Shown one piece after another: positions 1 through 12,250 of a DNA stretch of 64,000 nt. The DNA comes from Rhodocollybia butyracea. Taxonomy: Eukaryota > Basidiomycota > Agaricomycetes > Agaricales > Omphalotaceae. Both the position numbers and the translations under genes were made by a program. The notes below the pieces were generated by a model that was given only the letters and a program-made list of their open reading frames with translations, made no database searches and had not been told where the DNA came from. Every line of letters begins with the position of its first letter. The first letter of the stretch is position 1. The stretch spans positions 62,001 through 126,000 of the forward strand of contig JADNRY010000122.1 in assembly GCA_015501585.1 (NCBI GenBank), written 5' to 3'.

Positions 1-298
1 AGAAAGAATCTCGAATACCTGTAAATGTTATAAATGCTCTGCGCTAGCCCGTTACCCTTGTTGCCTCATTATCCCCCCCTCCCTGTTTACCTCTCCCTGT
101 TACCTCTTCCTCCCCCGTTACCTCTTTGTCCCTCTCCTCCTTGAGTCATCTTTACCCCCTCTCCCTATCAAACCCTCTCCCTAACCCTCCATGCTTGCGT
201 TCGTGCTTGTGTTCGTGCTTACTTGCTTTTATCAAATGTGATCCCCACCCCCTGATATATCTCGTCTTTACTACAGCTCTCCGACTCCCCTTGTTATA

Positions 299-361
299 GC
301 TCCTCATAGTTCCTCATAGTTCCTCATAGTTCCTTATAGTTCCTCATAGTTCCTTATAGTT
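299..361. repeat. Tandem 10-mer repeat
   Basis: About six imperfect copies of the decamer TCCTCATAGT (variants TCCTTATAGT, TACTC...) run head to tail. Simple tandem repeat. Confidence 0.85.
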
Positions 362-562
362 ACTCTTCGTTATCGCCGTCGCTATCGTTTAGTTGCCGCT
401 GTCATTGGTGTTTTATCATACCATACCATACCAATATAATCGTTGGTTGATATTTCTACTTATCATACCGTTAAATACCGTATTTTTTGCCTCGGAACAT
501 TGAAGCTCCCTGTTCCGCCTTTGTAAATGATACGCGTCGGTTTCCAACACATCGTTGGGGGA

Positions 563-618
563 AGAAAGGAAGGAAGGAAGGAAGGAAGGAAGGAAGGAAG
601 GAAGGAAGGAGAAGGAAG
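563..618. repeat. GGAA tetranucleotide microsatellite
   Basis: About eleven consecutive GGAA/AAGG units, flanked by related purine-rich sequence. Seen directly. Confidence 0.95.
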
Positions 619-1642
619 TGGGGAAATTGCTTTGATTTGCCACCCCTTGAAGGACAGCGAGGAGGATTTACAGTGAGGAGAAACAAGATATATAATTATT
701 ATAATTTTTTTCTCTCTTTCCCTCCCCCCTCTCTCTCTATCTGCTCTCCCCCCTGTCCGAATCTCTCGCACAAAAAGTTACCTTACCCACGTGCCTTACC
801 ATCCCACCACGCGGACATCATCCTTACATTCATGATCAGGTGTATAAGCAACTAGATAGATGTGCCTAACAGTGCTTCCGTCGTAGATCCCTTAACTATT
901 AGTAGCCGGCTGGTGATTATCTGATACGAACACCGATGATCTTCATAGGCACATAGCAATACAGATAGTCCATATATATAGAGTATATATAGAGTATATA
1001 GCCAGGTGATCGCTGCCATACGCTACAGCGCAGAGGCATTGAATAAACATCATTTTTTTCATAAAAAAAAAAAACAACTCTATCGTAGTGCCGTATGCTG
1101 TAGTGCTGTCCAAAAGCGTGAATTGAAACACACCTATCGATTGGCTCGCAAGGAGTCCGAGTATCTCAGTATCTGCCAAGTTCTCACTCGAGATTGGATC
1201 GAGATAATGATGAAGGATCAGGCCGCTTGCTTTTTTTTTTTTTTTTGTCTCGTCTCGTCTGAGTTCCACCCCCCTTGTGTTGTGAGTTTTTTTTTCCCAA
1301 CTCAAGTGAGCGTAACTGTCCCCCCCGAAGTTACTTACTTATATAACTTTAGTTGTGAGATCGATCATTGACTTTTGGCTTGAACGTTTCCGGCAGTACA
1401 CTGGGATCCTTGCCGGGATTTCAAGTTGGGTGAGAATTTCTCCTCCTAGGTCCTGTTGGAACTGCAGGCTTCACGCCGTTGGGATTTGGTCGTGAAGATG
1501 CGATATTGTGTTGGATCACCGGGACTGAGAAAATAGCGCTTAGGTGTGGGTCTACTAGTAAGATCTGGTGATTTACATCACGGATGCTTAAGGCGTCGAT
1601 CAGTGATGTGAAGAAATATAGGTTGCACTATAATAAGTAGAC

Positions 1643-2826
1643 ATGGTGGTTGCTTCGTTATACCCTTTGTTATGGATTATCCCTTTGCCCAGCTGGTATG
1701 GATAATATTGTGTACTGGTAAGCCTAAGCCAAACTTCAACATCGTCCCAAGGCCTCCCAAGGCTGACCTCATCTAAAGGCTACGTCTACTGTCAGTCCAG
1801 TATCACACTCGAAGCGTATTTTGGGAATCAAATCCCCACCAAACCATTGCAAATGGTTGGGGTCTCGGACGATAGCGCAGAGACGACATACATCCAAGTA
1901 GATTCTACCCTCATTCAGTCCGCAGCCAATCCCTCCGAGTCCTTGGACATCGTCTCAACCCAAACTGCGACTTACATCGTGTCCGCATCCGGGTTCCAGG
2001 AAATAGGCGAAGCTTTCACGTTGTCGTGCAATTCAAGGAGCTCAATAATAGACTGTAAGATTGTAATGAGAAACTCTACCTCGGAGGTTGAGGGCCTTGA
2101 GGCGGTCGAAGCAACTGCTGTGGTTCTTGCAGTAGAGCCCACAGCCTCAATATCAATACCTGCCTCAACCTCTCGCGCTACCTTAACCACACCGGCGCCC
2201 ACGTACATATCTTCCACGAGGAGTGCTCCCCAAATGGCTTCATCTGGGTCTGCTGGTCATCCGATGGTGGCCCGAGCATCGATAATTGGAGTGGTAATCA
2301 GTAGCGCTGTTATATTATTTTTGATCCTCCTAACATTGTGGCTCGTCCGAAGGCGAAGGAGAAGACAATCGCCTCGGAGTGCTCAGGAAGCCATCTCCCC
2401 TTGGTAGGTGTTCCGCTCGGAAACATACCTGAAAAGCCTAAATACTATTTGTGTGGTTTCAGTGGTCCTCCCGTTCCTTATGATATGCCTGATACCCCAA
2501 GCCCTTTAGCAACTGTTCGGAGACTTTCTCGGCCAATACAAGGTGAGCTTAGAACCTTTTATGATGCAATGGTATTCCATTAAGATGGAAACATGTTACT
2601 AGTTTTCAGATCCAAACGATCAGAGACGCGAGAGCGAGAGCGTGCTCGGATGGATGCACAAGAGGCACTCCGTGCTACCCAGGAAGCATTGAATCGAGCA
2701 AGTAGCAGCCATGAAGAGGAGTCGTCGCTACGTCAGCAAATTTCTGAATTGATGGAGATTGTGAGAAAGATAGAAGAACGAGGAGTGGCGAATGATCTTC
2801 CACCCGCCTATGGATCTCAGCCATAA
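1643..2826 (+). CDS. Single-pass membrane protein with coiled-coil tail
   Basis: The four-exon model is 1643-1695, 1762-2403, 2463-2542 and 2603-2826, giving 332 residues. All junctions are GT-AG and keep phase. The start at 1643 gives a short hydrophobic leader, plausibly a signal peptide. Next come an extracellular part with several Asn-X-Ser/Thr sites, a Ser/Thr/Pro-rich stalk, and one transmembrane helix (ASIIGVVISSAVILFLILL). A stop-transfer run of six arginines follows. The cytosolic tail has a charged heptad-like segment and ends in a Pro-Pro-Ala-Tyr motif. This architecture (signal, Ser/Thr stalk, helix, Arg stop, coiled coil, PPxY-like end) is common in agaric hypothetical proteins. 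The function is unknown; a surface sensor is only a guess. The first exon is the least certain part. Confidence 0.7.
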
Positions 2827-3420
2827 GTTTTTGTTTCGGAGTGATTCTCTATGTAACTAGTATACGGCAACCCAGAAATTGAGGAGCCGCGCTTCGAAAA
2901 TAAAGAACCCGGCAATTGCAGGCTTTGCAGCTTTGACTTACCGCGGGATAAGTATTGTAGCATCAAGGAAGTATTTTGGTGGAAGACGGGGTACGTCGGT
3001 TGTGAGTGGATTACTGCTCCTAGGTTGGCAATGATCCACTAACGTCGTCTAACAACTAGAACTCCGCTCGATATACCAGGATAAAGATGATAAATCACAT
3101 ATCCTTCTCATTAAATTGGACTCTGTTGTGGAGCAGGGACTACTGTTCCGAGTCAGGATGGAAGAGCCGATGTCCCAGTCGCTTGTTAGTAGAACCTATT
3201 CCTTCAGGGCTTCGATATGTACACAGTGGGACGCAAGTTTAGGACAGAGCTCAATCTTGAATCGCCCCTTCTATGCACCAGAACTTGAATGAAATTTGAA
3301 ACAGATATGTACAGAATCGAGGTATTTGATAAAAAAAAATAACGCCACAGTCTGTTTTCAACTCAGAAAGGTTTGCATGTACGGAAAAGCCGAACCTTCG
3401 AATGAATGATTCAAAAAAGT
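2827..3420. other. Intergenic, nothing recognised
   Basis: Lies between the convergent ends of the membrane-protein gene and the minus-strand secreted-protein gene. It should hold both 3' UTRs. No ORF, repeat or RNA gene was recognised. Confidence 0.6.
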
Positions 3421-4100
3421 TCACGGGATTAAACTCGCAACAAAATTAATGGCAGAGGTTGCTCTACAGATGAATCAGTATGAACATTTTACAAGGAAGG
3501 AGGGACTCACATCTGAAGAATTAGCACAAGATCAGAGTTGCCATCCTGGACTACAGTAATGACTCCAGTGAGGCCGCCGTCAATATCACCAATGAGAGCA
3601 GCAAGATCAGTGATTATGGTGCCAGGGAGGGTACTGATAGTGCTAACGATATCCTGTCATCAACGCAACTTCGATCAGCTGTTAATGGCGGAGATACAGG
3701 ATGTACTTACAGTATAGATCTCAACAGCAAGGTTAGCAGCATCATCATCACTCGAGGGCGCCGAAGAGGACAACGAGGAGGTCGCAGCCTGGATCGCAGT
3801 CCTCAGGTTGCTAACGAGAGGGGTAACGTTGGCCTCAGTGGCGTTTCCCGCTTGCGCGAGAGCAGCTAAAAGAGGTTGAACAATTAGGAATTCACCTTGG
3901 TCAGAAATTTACGTTAAAAATCACTCACCGATCTGAGGCAGGATCGTATCTGTAGAGCTCTGTAACGTGTTGAAAATATCAAGAGCTGACGAATCTTGGC
4001 GCTTGGATATTTCGATTGAGGTAGCAGAAGGTACGGAAGCGGCAATACTGGCGCCAAAAGAAGTAAACAGGAAGAAGAGAGCGAAGAAACGAAAGAACAT
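3421..4100 (-). CDS. Small secreted protein, paralogue of 5980-6697
   Basis: The minus-strand model has exons 4100-3929, 3865-3711, 3653-3511 and 3463-3421, giving 170 residues in frame. It has an N-terminal signal peptide (MFFRFFALFFLFTSFGASIA), then a Lys-Arg processing-like site, then Ser/Thr/Ala/Ile-rich sequence with the core DIFNTLQSSTDTILPQI. The exon phases and the start of each exon match those of the plus-strand gene at 5980, as does the ending (ATSAINFVASLIP against ATAILNLVSKISGLIPA). The two therefore come from one duplication. The family resembles the small hydrophobic secreted proteins of agarics and is loosely reminiscent of HsbA-type surface-binding proteins. That resemblance is weak and no function is assigned. 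Confidence 0.85.
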
Positions 4101-4175
4101 TGCTGTTGGACGGAGGATTGGGTGCTAGCGACTTGGTCGAGAAGCCGTTGTTGGATTTCGACGGCGGAGCCATGC

Positions 4176-4183
4176 TTTTTATA
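4176..4183 (-). promoter_or_regulatory. TATA box of the minus-strand secreted-protein gene
   Basis: TATAAAAA on the minus strand, about 80 nt upstream of the ATG at 4100. The paralogue at 5980 has a TATA box at almost the same distance. Confidence 0.6.
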
Positions 4184-5900
4184 CCACCCATTGGTCCTTT
4201 CTTCTTGCAATCCCAGATCTCGGAAATGATACTTGGTGCGAAATTTTTAACAGGATTGTCTCTGCAAATACACATTTTGACGCATCTGCCTGAGGCCAAA
4301 ATGAAGCCGGAAGCGGGTCAAATTTAATTTATCTTGTCTATTCCAATGTCAGTTTTTGTCTCTCACGAAGTAAAGGTGCTAGGTACGATAGCGTGATGTT
4401 CTGGTTGCTAACTTCTTGAAACATGTGTTACGGTCCTGGGCAGCCGTTAATTCATAGGATCCATTTAGTGCCTGATTCGAGGATCATCCATCTCTTCATA
4501 CAGCATCCATTCTGATTCATTGCTTGACAGTGTTTTGGTGCTGCTACCAGTGCTGATGATTTCTCATATCCAAATTACAATTTATTTCCACCTTTATCAT
4601 CTGGCTCATGGACTACAAGTTGTCAACTACTCGAGCTCGATTTAAGAAAGTCCTCAGGAACATCTGATGTTGTCTGATGTCCAAATTAGAACGTTTTTCA
4701 CCAGTTGATCCCAGGTTGTAAAGCAATCTGAACTCAATAAGTTTGGACAGTACATAACACATCCAAGTTGATTCTCTCACTTCGAGTGTGCTATGGGGCC
4801 ATTCGCTTAACACATCCGAATGGGAGCTATGGCATATACTCATCCAAACTTATAGTAATTCCTGTTATCCTCACCTATATCTTGGATCCATTCTACTTTC
4901 CAAGCCGGTTCATCGCTTATATCCAGGATCAGCAATTACCTTTTCAGGTAAGCTATAGATCGCTTTGACCTTGGAGTACGAGCATATTCATTCTACGTTA
5001 GTATATGTAAGCATGCTTATTTATATTTAATGCACTCAAGTTCGCTCTCACTAACCTAGTCATTACATGTAAGGATGGAAGTTTGAAGGCTGGTAAGGCT
5101 CGCCGGGCAGCATCTTAGAAAGACAGCTTCGCAATAGCCATTGGAACTCAAGGGCAGTTGCTACAGCCCGTTGATAGATGCAAGCTCGGATGATAATCAT
5201 GATGTTGATGAGAACTCGGGGTTGCAATGGCTTCTTGGAAGAAATGGACGTAGTTTTCCAAAATAGATCACATAAGACTTTCGCAAGGCACAGGCCCAGC
5301 AGCTGACAATGGAACTTTCTCAGCTCGATGAAGGTGGGTATTATTAGCAGGGATAGCAACGGAAGAGCGCTGTCTAACTTTGGATCAGAATAGATACTGT
5401 ATGAAGAGATGGACAATGAATCAGGTACCAAGTGACGATAAAAATCTTAAGATGATGCCATCTACGCCACCGCCGTGTAACACACCGTGTTTTCAAGCTG
5501 TTTCCAGCTTTAGCTGAAGTACGAGCGTCCTTTGAGTATTCTCTTGTAGATGGTGGGCTCATATTGGTGCCGGATGGCTCCGGACAACGATTTCCAGGGT
5601 GCTGAGGCAAGTTATTTGATCATGAGTTTGTAGACCCAGTAAGTAGGACCATCTTTGGTGGACGACATGCGAGGGAAAAATGATCATTCTTTGCTTCGTC
5701 AGAGGAATCCTGACATTGGACTACCATCTCTTAGACAAGATAAATTAATATTGACAACTCCGTCTTTAGATCTCAACTTAATTCTTTTTGGCCCCAGACA
5801 GACATGTCAAGTGCATATTTACAGAGCCCTCGCCGCCAAATAAGTTCGCGAGATCTATTCTTTCCGAGATCTGCGATTGCGAGAAGACAATGATCCTGGG
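4184..5900. other. Shared divergent intergenic region
   Basis: About 1.7 kb between two divergently transcribed paralogues. No coding potential was recognised on either strand; the short open frames lack splice logic or family motifs. It probably contains the regulatory DNA of both genes. Confidence 0.5.
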
Positions 5901-5908
5901 TATAAAAG
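5901..5908 (+). promoter_or_regulatory. TATA box
   Basis: TATAAAAG, 79 nt upstream of the ATG at 5980. Confidence 0.65.
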
Positions 5909-5979
5909 ACATCCGCACGCGCCTTTGAAATCCAGTAGCAGCTTCTCAGCTGAGCCACCCCCAAGTACTCCAAACAACG

Positions 5980-6697
5980 ATGTTCGTTCAAGCTCGTTCT
6001 TTCATTCTCTTCTTCCTCTTTGCTTCTATTAGCATTGCTACCTCTGTACCCGAGGCTTCCGCAAATTCTGTCAATAAATTAAAGCGCCAGGACTCAACTG
6101 TTGATATTTTCAACACGTTGAAGAGCTCTACAGATACAATCATGCCTCAGATCGGTGATTACTCTTTTAAACGTGATCTTCGGTCAAAATGAATTGCTAA
6201 TTGTTTTAACCTCTTAGCTACTCTTGTGCAAGCCGGAAATGTCTCTGAGACCAATGTCACGCCTCTCATTAATGACCTGACCACCGCATTCAAGACCGCA
6301 TCATCCTCATTAGCCCCGCTTGTGACCTCAAGTCGAAAGGTTCGCCGTCAGGATGATACCCTTGCCGAAATCATAGCCGGAATCTTCACCGTATGTCCTC
6401 GATTTTTGAACTGCACCGCTTTCGACTGGAGAATGTGTTTACAGGATGTTTCTGATGGCCTTGCGTCCCTCCTTGGTGTTTCCGGAACGCCTGGTCTTAG
6501 CTCCCTCATCGCTAATACGGCCACCGCTATTAGTGATGTCGTCACTCTAGCGGAGCTTCTGGCCCCTGATCTTGTGGCAGGGCTTCAGCTGTAAGTTATC
6601 CCTTCCTTGTAACCTACGTGGTCTTAATTGATTGTTTTATAGAGCTACTGCAATCCTTAATCTTGTTTCCAAGATTTCAGGCCTTATTCCGGCCTGA
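5980..6697 (+). CDS. Small secreted protein, paralogue of 3421-4100
   Basis: Exons are 5980-6154, 6218-6390, 6445-6590 and 6643-6697, giving 182 residues with all introns GT-AG (52-63 nt). The signal peptide is MFVQARSFILFFLFASISIA. A Lys-Arg (KLKRQ) site follows at about residue 34 and a second dibasic KVRRQ site at about residue 98. Kex2-type processing is possible but inferred. The conserved core DIFNTLKSSTDTIMPQI and the sequence around N-V-T-P-L match the minus-strand paralogue, and the intron positions are identical. The C-terminal half is hydrophobic, rich in Leu, Ala and Ile. It is probably a cell-wall or surface-associated secreted protein of unknown role. Confidence 0.85.
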
Positions 6698-7807
6698 ACA
6701 TTTTTTTTCGGTACTTAGGACATTGGACAATAAATAAGTATTTCGATTTCAGGTTCATCTGTTTAAAATTCCATCCATCTTTTGGCCTCTTTACTAATGG
6801 GTGATCATTAAGACCGAGTTCTTGAACAGAGGCAGCCCGATCTTCAGTTTGCCTACCACTGCTCATTCTCATGGTGCCTTATCGGGAGTGTCTTATGCCA
6901 GCGCCCGAATGAGTCTAGTCGACAACCAAGGTAGGTCTGGAAATCATTAAATGAAATCATGATATGCCAGAAAATATACTATAAACATTAATTGCTGGGA
7001 GTCCCATCGAAAGTTTCTGGAAGTACTGAATTCATCCATGAGACAGTCGCCACGATAGTCCACGTTTTCTGAGTCTCCAATTGGGCTAATGAGATCTTGA
7101 TTCTTGCTCCAAAGGAGGTACGACTCCAGACCTATCCCATGCCGCAGTGAACGAATTCATTTCGAATATCAAAGTGATGCAGATAAGGTGAATTTCAACC
7201 TCAAGCGTGTACTAGCAGGTACTAGCTCATAGGCTAATTTCTATCAGGGCGAGGTTTGAGGAGTACTACATTGGTACGGGGAGGTTTTATCCTGATCAAA
7301 AATACAGAAAGTGATGTTCCTCCACAGAGTCACGATTCCACGTCCAGATCACCAGCATCTCGATCGTCTGGGGTTATTATATTTCTCTCGGTAGAGTCCA
7401 TAATAGATGTTTGAATACTCCATTCGTTGACTCCCTCCATTTCAATGTAGTCCTCACAACGACGTGCATCTCGCAACAATTAAAGATTTGCCTGTCCTTC
7501 AATGTGAAGGATTAACGCAGTTGAATGAGTTTGAGGCATCCGGAAATCCTGTACCTACTATGAAAGGTTCGTTGATTGTTCTACAGAAGAATCGCATGTC
7601 TTAGTGGTGTTCCATCAGAGTGGACATTTGCAAAACAAAAGTGGCAATGGACGAAAGGCTATCATGACCCAAAGCTCAAGACCGCTGTTATTCTTCCCGG
7701 GTTCACTGAGAAACCTTACGCCTAAACACGTAGGAAGGAACAAAGGTGTAGATGCACAAATATCGTATTGCGAACTAAAGCACACGTAACGTTCTGTAGT
7801 GGGTCAT
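6698..7807. other. Intergenic, nothing recognised
   Basis: No gene, repeat or RNA supported. It lies between the 3' ends of two convergent secreted-protein genes. Confidence 0.5.
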
Positions 7808-8442
7808 TCATGCACAAGTGGAATCTGCATCGTCGGTACTGTCAATCCAGAATTCCACGTCGCCATTTTCTTCCGCTGTCTCTTCCACCCAGGCGAACTA
7901 AATGAAGGATCTCAATTAGTAGTCAAGTGAAAGTTGGACATTGATATTTGCACACATACTACTGGTATGCTGTTGACTTCTACTTCTTTGAAAATTCCAG
8001 TACCCAACTAAATGGAATATCAGTGCTATGAGCAGTAGCTAATAAAAGGGCTCACAGTCGAGACAAATCCTCCAGGTGCAGGTACAAGGCTGGAAGTTGA
8101 GGAGCCTTCTGGCAACGGAGTCGTGACATCGACCCACTCAATCACATACGTCGCGGGGCTCACCCCAGACTGCGGAATGAGCGCAGCAACAAATCCGATC
8201 TCGGGACAATGTTGGACGAGGGAGTTACCAAACTTTTCAGTGAATATCGCAGTAATATTGGAACCCCCGTCGCTGGCAGTGGCGGTCATGGAAAAACCGT
8301 AAGTGCCCTGAACAAGGCCAAAGCTGCCCTCCGATTGGCCAAAAGGCGAGGTCGAGTTCCAAGAAAGAGCCACAACACTCTGGGCTTGTGCTATGGAAAG
8401 AGAGAGGGCGAGAGAAGCTATGACTGTGTAGAGCTTAGACAT
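7808..8442 (-). CDS. Secreted protein of unknown function
   Basis: The minus-strand model has exons 8442-8056, 8007-7960 and 7897-7808, giving 174 residues. All three exons are in phase 0 and the introns are short GT-AG. A clear signal peptide (MSKLYTVIASLALSLSIAQA) precedes a Ser/Thr/Gly-rich mature part with two N-glycosylation sequons (N-S-T, N-I-T). It has few cysteines and an acidic C-terminus (DSTDDADSTCA). The second donor could lie three bases upstream, which would remove one residue. The family was not recognised. Its size and signal peptide fit a small secreted protein. Confidence 0.75.
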
Positions 8443-9257
8443 GATTGTGAGCCGGATTTTGAGGAAGACGATGATGATTACTTACCTTGCGTTGGCTCAA
8501 CTTTTAAGCTGCATGGAAGGATTCGGCTATTTTTCGCCGGTCAACGAGAGTCTCCATCATGTCACTCGGCTTTGCGTTACCGTCGGAGTCTGTCCAACAC
8601 GAATTCTGACGAAAGAGATCAAAAATTCACGGAAGGGTACAAGCTTAAAATTGAAAACTGGAATTGGGTTCAATTTTGAAACAAGTACTAGTTCAGTGAA
8701 TTTACATAATGGTGTTTGGATGTAGATACGGATATACTCAATTGTCGAGGCAGTAGTGTACATTTAATTGTATTCTGTTTATACTAAGCCTCAGCTAAAG
8801 ACTTTACCGTCATTTGCCAGGTGTGGGTTAATTTTAGATTAGCCAACAATCTGGTATTTGCCTGGTATTATATGTGCGAGGTAATAATTATCAGTCCTGG
8901 CTCAAGTTTGAGGCAGTTCCTTGTGTACATGATTAGAAATTGGCCAGTAGTTAGTGTCACTCGAAAAAATATCTCTGTTCTCTTCTTCACCTATACGAAT
9001 GCAAATCTCGTTACTCGAGCGATATTTGATCCTTTTGAATGCCCACTGCTGGCGTAGGGCCAGTGGATTGAATGTGGACCGATTGTGAGCGCTGTGGTAA
9101 GAATCAAATTTACAGCTGAATACAAAATCGTAGAATTGTTTCTAAAAAAGTTCCTTATAATCACTAGCACTGCTGATAATCCTCTTGACAGTACTCGCAA
9201 CTGGGCTATGCCTTGAACGGGTTGAGACGGCGAATGCTCCTTCAACGCCGAAAATTC
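8443..9257. other. Intergenic, nothing recognised
   Basis: AT-rich DNA between the secreted-protein start and the fold-back element. No gene supported. Confidence 0.5.
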
Positions 9258-9775
9258 AGCGAAATTCTATTTGTAATTACTTGTTTATTTCGGTGTGGAT
9301 TACTTGGGAAAAGGACTATCATTTTCCTGTGAAAACTTAATTGAGAAAGTGTTTGAATCTCGTCGGTAATCTATGTTCTTTTCCGGCAGAAAAAGATAAG
9401 GAAACCGCTTATCTTTATCGCTTGTCATTCAATAAAAATTTCGCACAGGACTCACAAGGGCACTGGGCAGGAAATGGGCGCAGCTCCCTCATGTGACCCT
9501 GATATGCCTTTTTTGGAACTTATTTTGGCCGGATCAGCAAAAAAAGGTATATCAGGGTCACATGAGCGAGCTGCCCATTTCCCGCCCATTTCCTGCCCAT
9601 TAAGTTTCTTGCTGCGAAATTTTTAATGAATGACGAGCGATAAAGATCAGCGGTTTCCTTATCTTTTTCTGCCGGAAAAGAACATAGATTATCGGCGAAA
9701 GCGTTTGCTCAATTAAGTTTTCACAGGAAAAAGATAGTACCGAAATAGACAAGTAATTACAAATAGAATTTCGCT
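9258..9775. mobile_element. Fold-back inverted-repeat element (MITE-like)
   Basis: The left arm (9258 to about 9515) and the right arm (about 9548 to 9775) are imperfect reverse complements along nearly their whole length. They meet around a loop of about 30 nt near 9530. The ends read AGCGAAATTCTATTTG and its complement CAAATAGAATTTCGCT. A short ACGCC/GGCGT match outside each end may extend the repeat to about 9245-9787. There is no ORF inside, and no clear target-site duplication was seen. It is most like a non-autonomous fold-back DNA element; RNA from it would form a long hairpin. Confidence 0.85.
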
Positions 9776-9838
9776 AAGCGCTGGCGTAGTGACAGGTGCA
9801 CAGGCGCTTAAGCTTCTTCAACGCTTTTTCAACCTCTT

Positions 9839-10904
9839 ATGCATATGATTAACTTGCAGGCAGTTAGTCAAGTTATTGTTCCTGGCCTTTTAAATGCCCG
9901 TTATTTGTCTTCTGTCGCGCTCAGAAAGCCAAGAGGAGAATCATGCAAATTTGTGCGTATTTCTTTCATCTTTTTTGAACTGTATCTAAACCTTTCAAAA
10001 AAGAATATATCCACTCTGGATCCTCAACGTCTTGTCACATCGGATTTCATTGACATTGGAGATAAAACCCACATTACTGTGTTGTACAGGAATGTTGGTG
10101 TTATCTATCGGCGTTATGACTTGATTTATCCTCGTACTACATATAACGTGTATCAACCATTCCCACCCGGGACCCACGGCTATCTTTATCTACATCGTAT
10201 TCCAGATGTTCATCCAGCTGCTTCGACTATACGGTTCAGAATCTGCGACAAAGACTTGCCGCCTTTGGAGTCATTCTCTAGAGGCAGGGACCTCGTTGCG
10301 CCCAAAAGTATGCCCTGGCAAATCAATATTTGGCAGCTCATGGGTCAGTATCGTAACGAGAACATTTCAGATTGCCTTGTTCTCGACCAAGTCATATCTG
10401 CAGAGGTTGTACAGCAGCTCCATAACTTCGAGAGTCTCAACAAAAGAAACACCAAGTTCCGGCTACACTCTCCTCCTATACTCTCGTTTCGACAACCATT
10501 CAGCATCATGATGAACCAAAAAACTTCCAATCTCCGCTTTGTTGGCCTGGACAATCATATCCTTTGGCACGTTAAAGCTAAAACTTCAATAATGGAAGGT
10601 GATTTTTTTCCCCTTCACCTTGGAATCCTTAACAGACGATATGTCAGATCTCCCAGGAGAAGGAAAACTGTGTACAATGTGCCTAGATTACAACCCACAT
10701 GGTCGAAGCTACAAGGACCGCATCGTGTTTAGGATTCTACAAATACCACAAGAGCTCAGGGGCAAGACACGCTACAACGAGGGCGATATTATGCCATTCC
10801 GAATAGCCACCAATTGCCAACCTAAAACCCCCTTACATCCCACTTTATTAGATACCTTAATTCGACAGTCACCATCATTATCCTCAGCCCAATCACAAAG
10901 CTGA
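9839..10904 (+). CDS. Hypothetical protein beside the fold-back element
   Basis: The model is 9839-9952, 10004-10598 and 10636-10904, giving 325 residues. The first intron (51 nt, with a CTAAAC branch-like site) is a multiple of three and could be retained. The second is only 37 nt, but it moves the reading into a long conserved-looking frame that ends at TGA 10904. The protein has a segment GYLYLHRIPDVHPAASTIRF followed by RFRICD. This resembles a widespread agaric family of unknown function (a YLYxH...IRFRI motif then GRDLVxPxxMPW). It has no signal peptide or membrane helix. The start lies only 63 nt from the repeat, so the promoter must overlap or lie inside the element. Confidence 0.6.
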
Positions 10905-12250
10905 TCTCATGCTCACGCTTCTTCATTGTCCAGAGAGCTCTGCTTAGTTGACGGCATAGTGGGGCTTCAATGCTCGCCGGTTTTGGAAGCAAAAGCGAAG
11001 GAAAACAAGTACTATTACTGGTCAGGCAAATGTCCAATCTTCGACGTTCGTGAGCAGGCGCAGCTACTTATTTTGTCCCTTCCGTTTCACGCCTGTGTCC
11101 CATGCTACGCCGCCTGCAAACTCCTATCTTCGATATGTACATGAACGCTTTCAAATTTTTAATCCAGTAATGTAGCAGTATCTGAAGCTCTCGTATAGAT
11201 TAGCACAGAGGAATGCGCTTGTAGCCATGTATTTCATCAGGTGTGCTCGTTGGAAACCATGTCCTCTCCCATCTGACGCCACATCTCCATCTCTGCCTTT
11301 CTGCTATCCTGGATCGAAATCAGTCACTCACCCAGTAAAGGATTCTGCAGAATGTGACATTCCCATGCCACTTACATTAAAACAGATTAAAACATTCAAA
11401 CCAAGCTTGGCACCTGAGCTATTCGACAATTACCTTATCTGGTGAGCAACGCCTATCTGGTTAGCAATGTATCATTTGTATAATTAAATTTATATTTCTG
11501 TGGTTGACCCTCATGGTGTGTTCTCGGCGCAGCCACTGGAGTGGGTATTTCCGGCTTAAGTTTCCTTTACAGACTACTTACGACTCTACGAGTCCGTTCT
11601 GTCTTCTAAACAAATGTAACCAATGTTGCAGTTAAGTACAAGCCTGCAATTGATATTCAAGTTTATGTCAACAGTTTCTCCAACAACGATCATATAGTAG
11701 GAGGGAGGGGGATGAGTTCTCCTTTTTCTTTTCCGTTCTTCCGTCTTCTTCATCTTCTTCATCAATATTGTTCCTGTATTACTATACACCCATCACACCT
11801 CCACACTGCCTCCTCCTCCTACACCCCTTACACACCTACACAATCCTACACCAATTGTCGCTTGAATCCTACGCTTCCTTCGAGTTTCACTTTATCCACT
11901 TCAGCCCCATTTCCTTGGGTCACACACCGGCTCTATCACTCGATCGTACCTTCTCGTACCGTCTCCGAGCCTACCTCGTTTTTCAGGCCCAGGATAACGC
12001 GTAATCGGCCCGTATGACCGAGTTTTAAATCTAACCTTTCACTTGACTTTGTATAGAACACGTAACCGTTACTACGAAGTTCGTTTTTAATTTTAACAAA
12101 TTAATACAAAAAATTTTCAAAGCTTGAAGGCCAGAATGCCCAGAGAACGCCAGCGGTACCACTCAGCTTTCGCCAACCATCTTGACCTATGTCAGTCGAA
12201 GAGCAAAGGTCAATATCTCAGCTAGCTATAGCTTTGATCATTGCTGATCA
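10905..12250. other. Intergenic, pyrimidine-rich at 11700-11960
   Basis: No gene supported. 11710-11960 on the plus strand is CT-rich, as expected upstream of fungal genes, and precedes the coding exons at 12251. Confidence 0.45.

Larger units (their letters stand above)
1..1642. other. Low-complexity intergenic region
   Basis: No gene supported. The stretch is rich in simple sequence: pyrimidine-rich DNA at about 60-180, several short tandem repeats, AT-rich TATA-like repeats near 974-1001, and A or T runs near 1066-1078 and 1230-1246. Open frames here simply read through the repeats. Confidence 0.7.

Noticed and set aside
463..855. Open frames through the GGAA repeat on both strands
   Set aside because: They are produced by the tetranucleotide repeat itself, giving Phe-Leu-Pro-Ser or Gly-Arg-Lys-Glu repeats.
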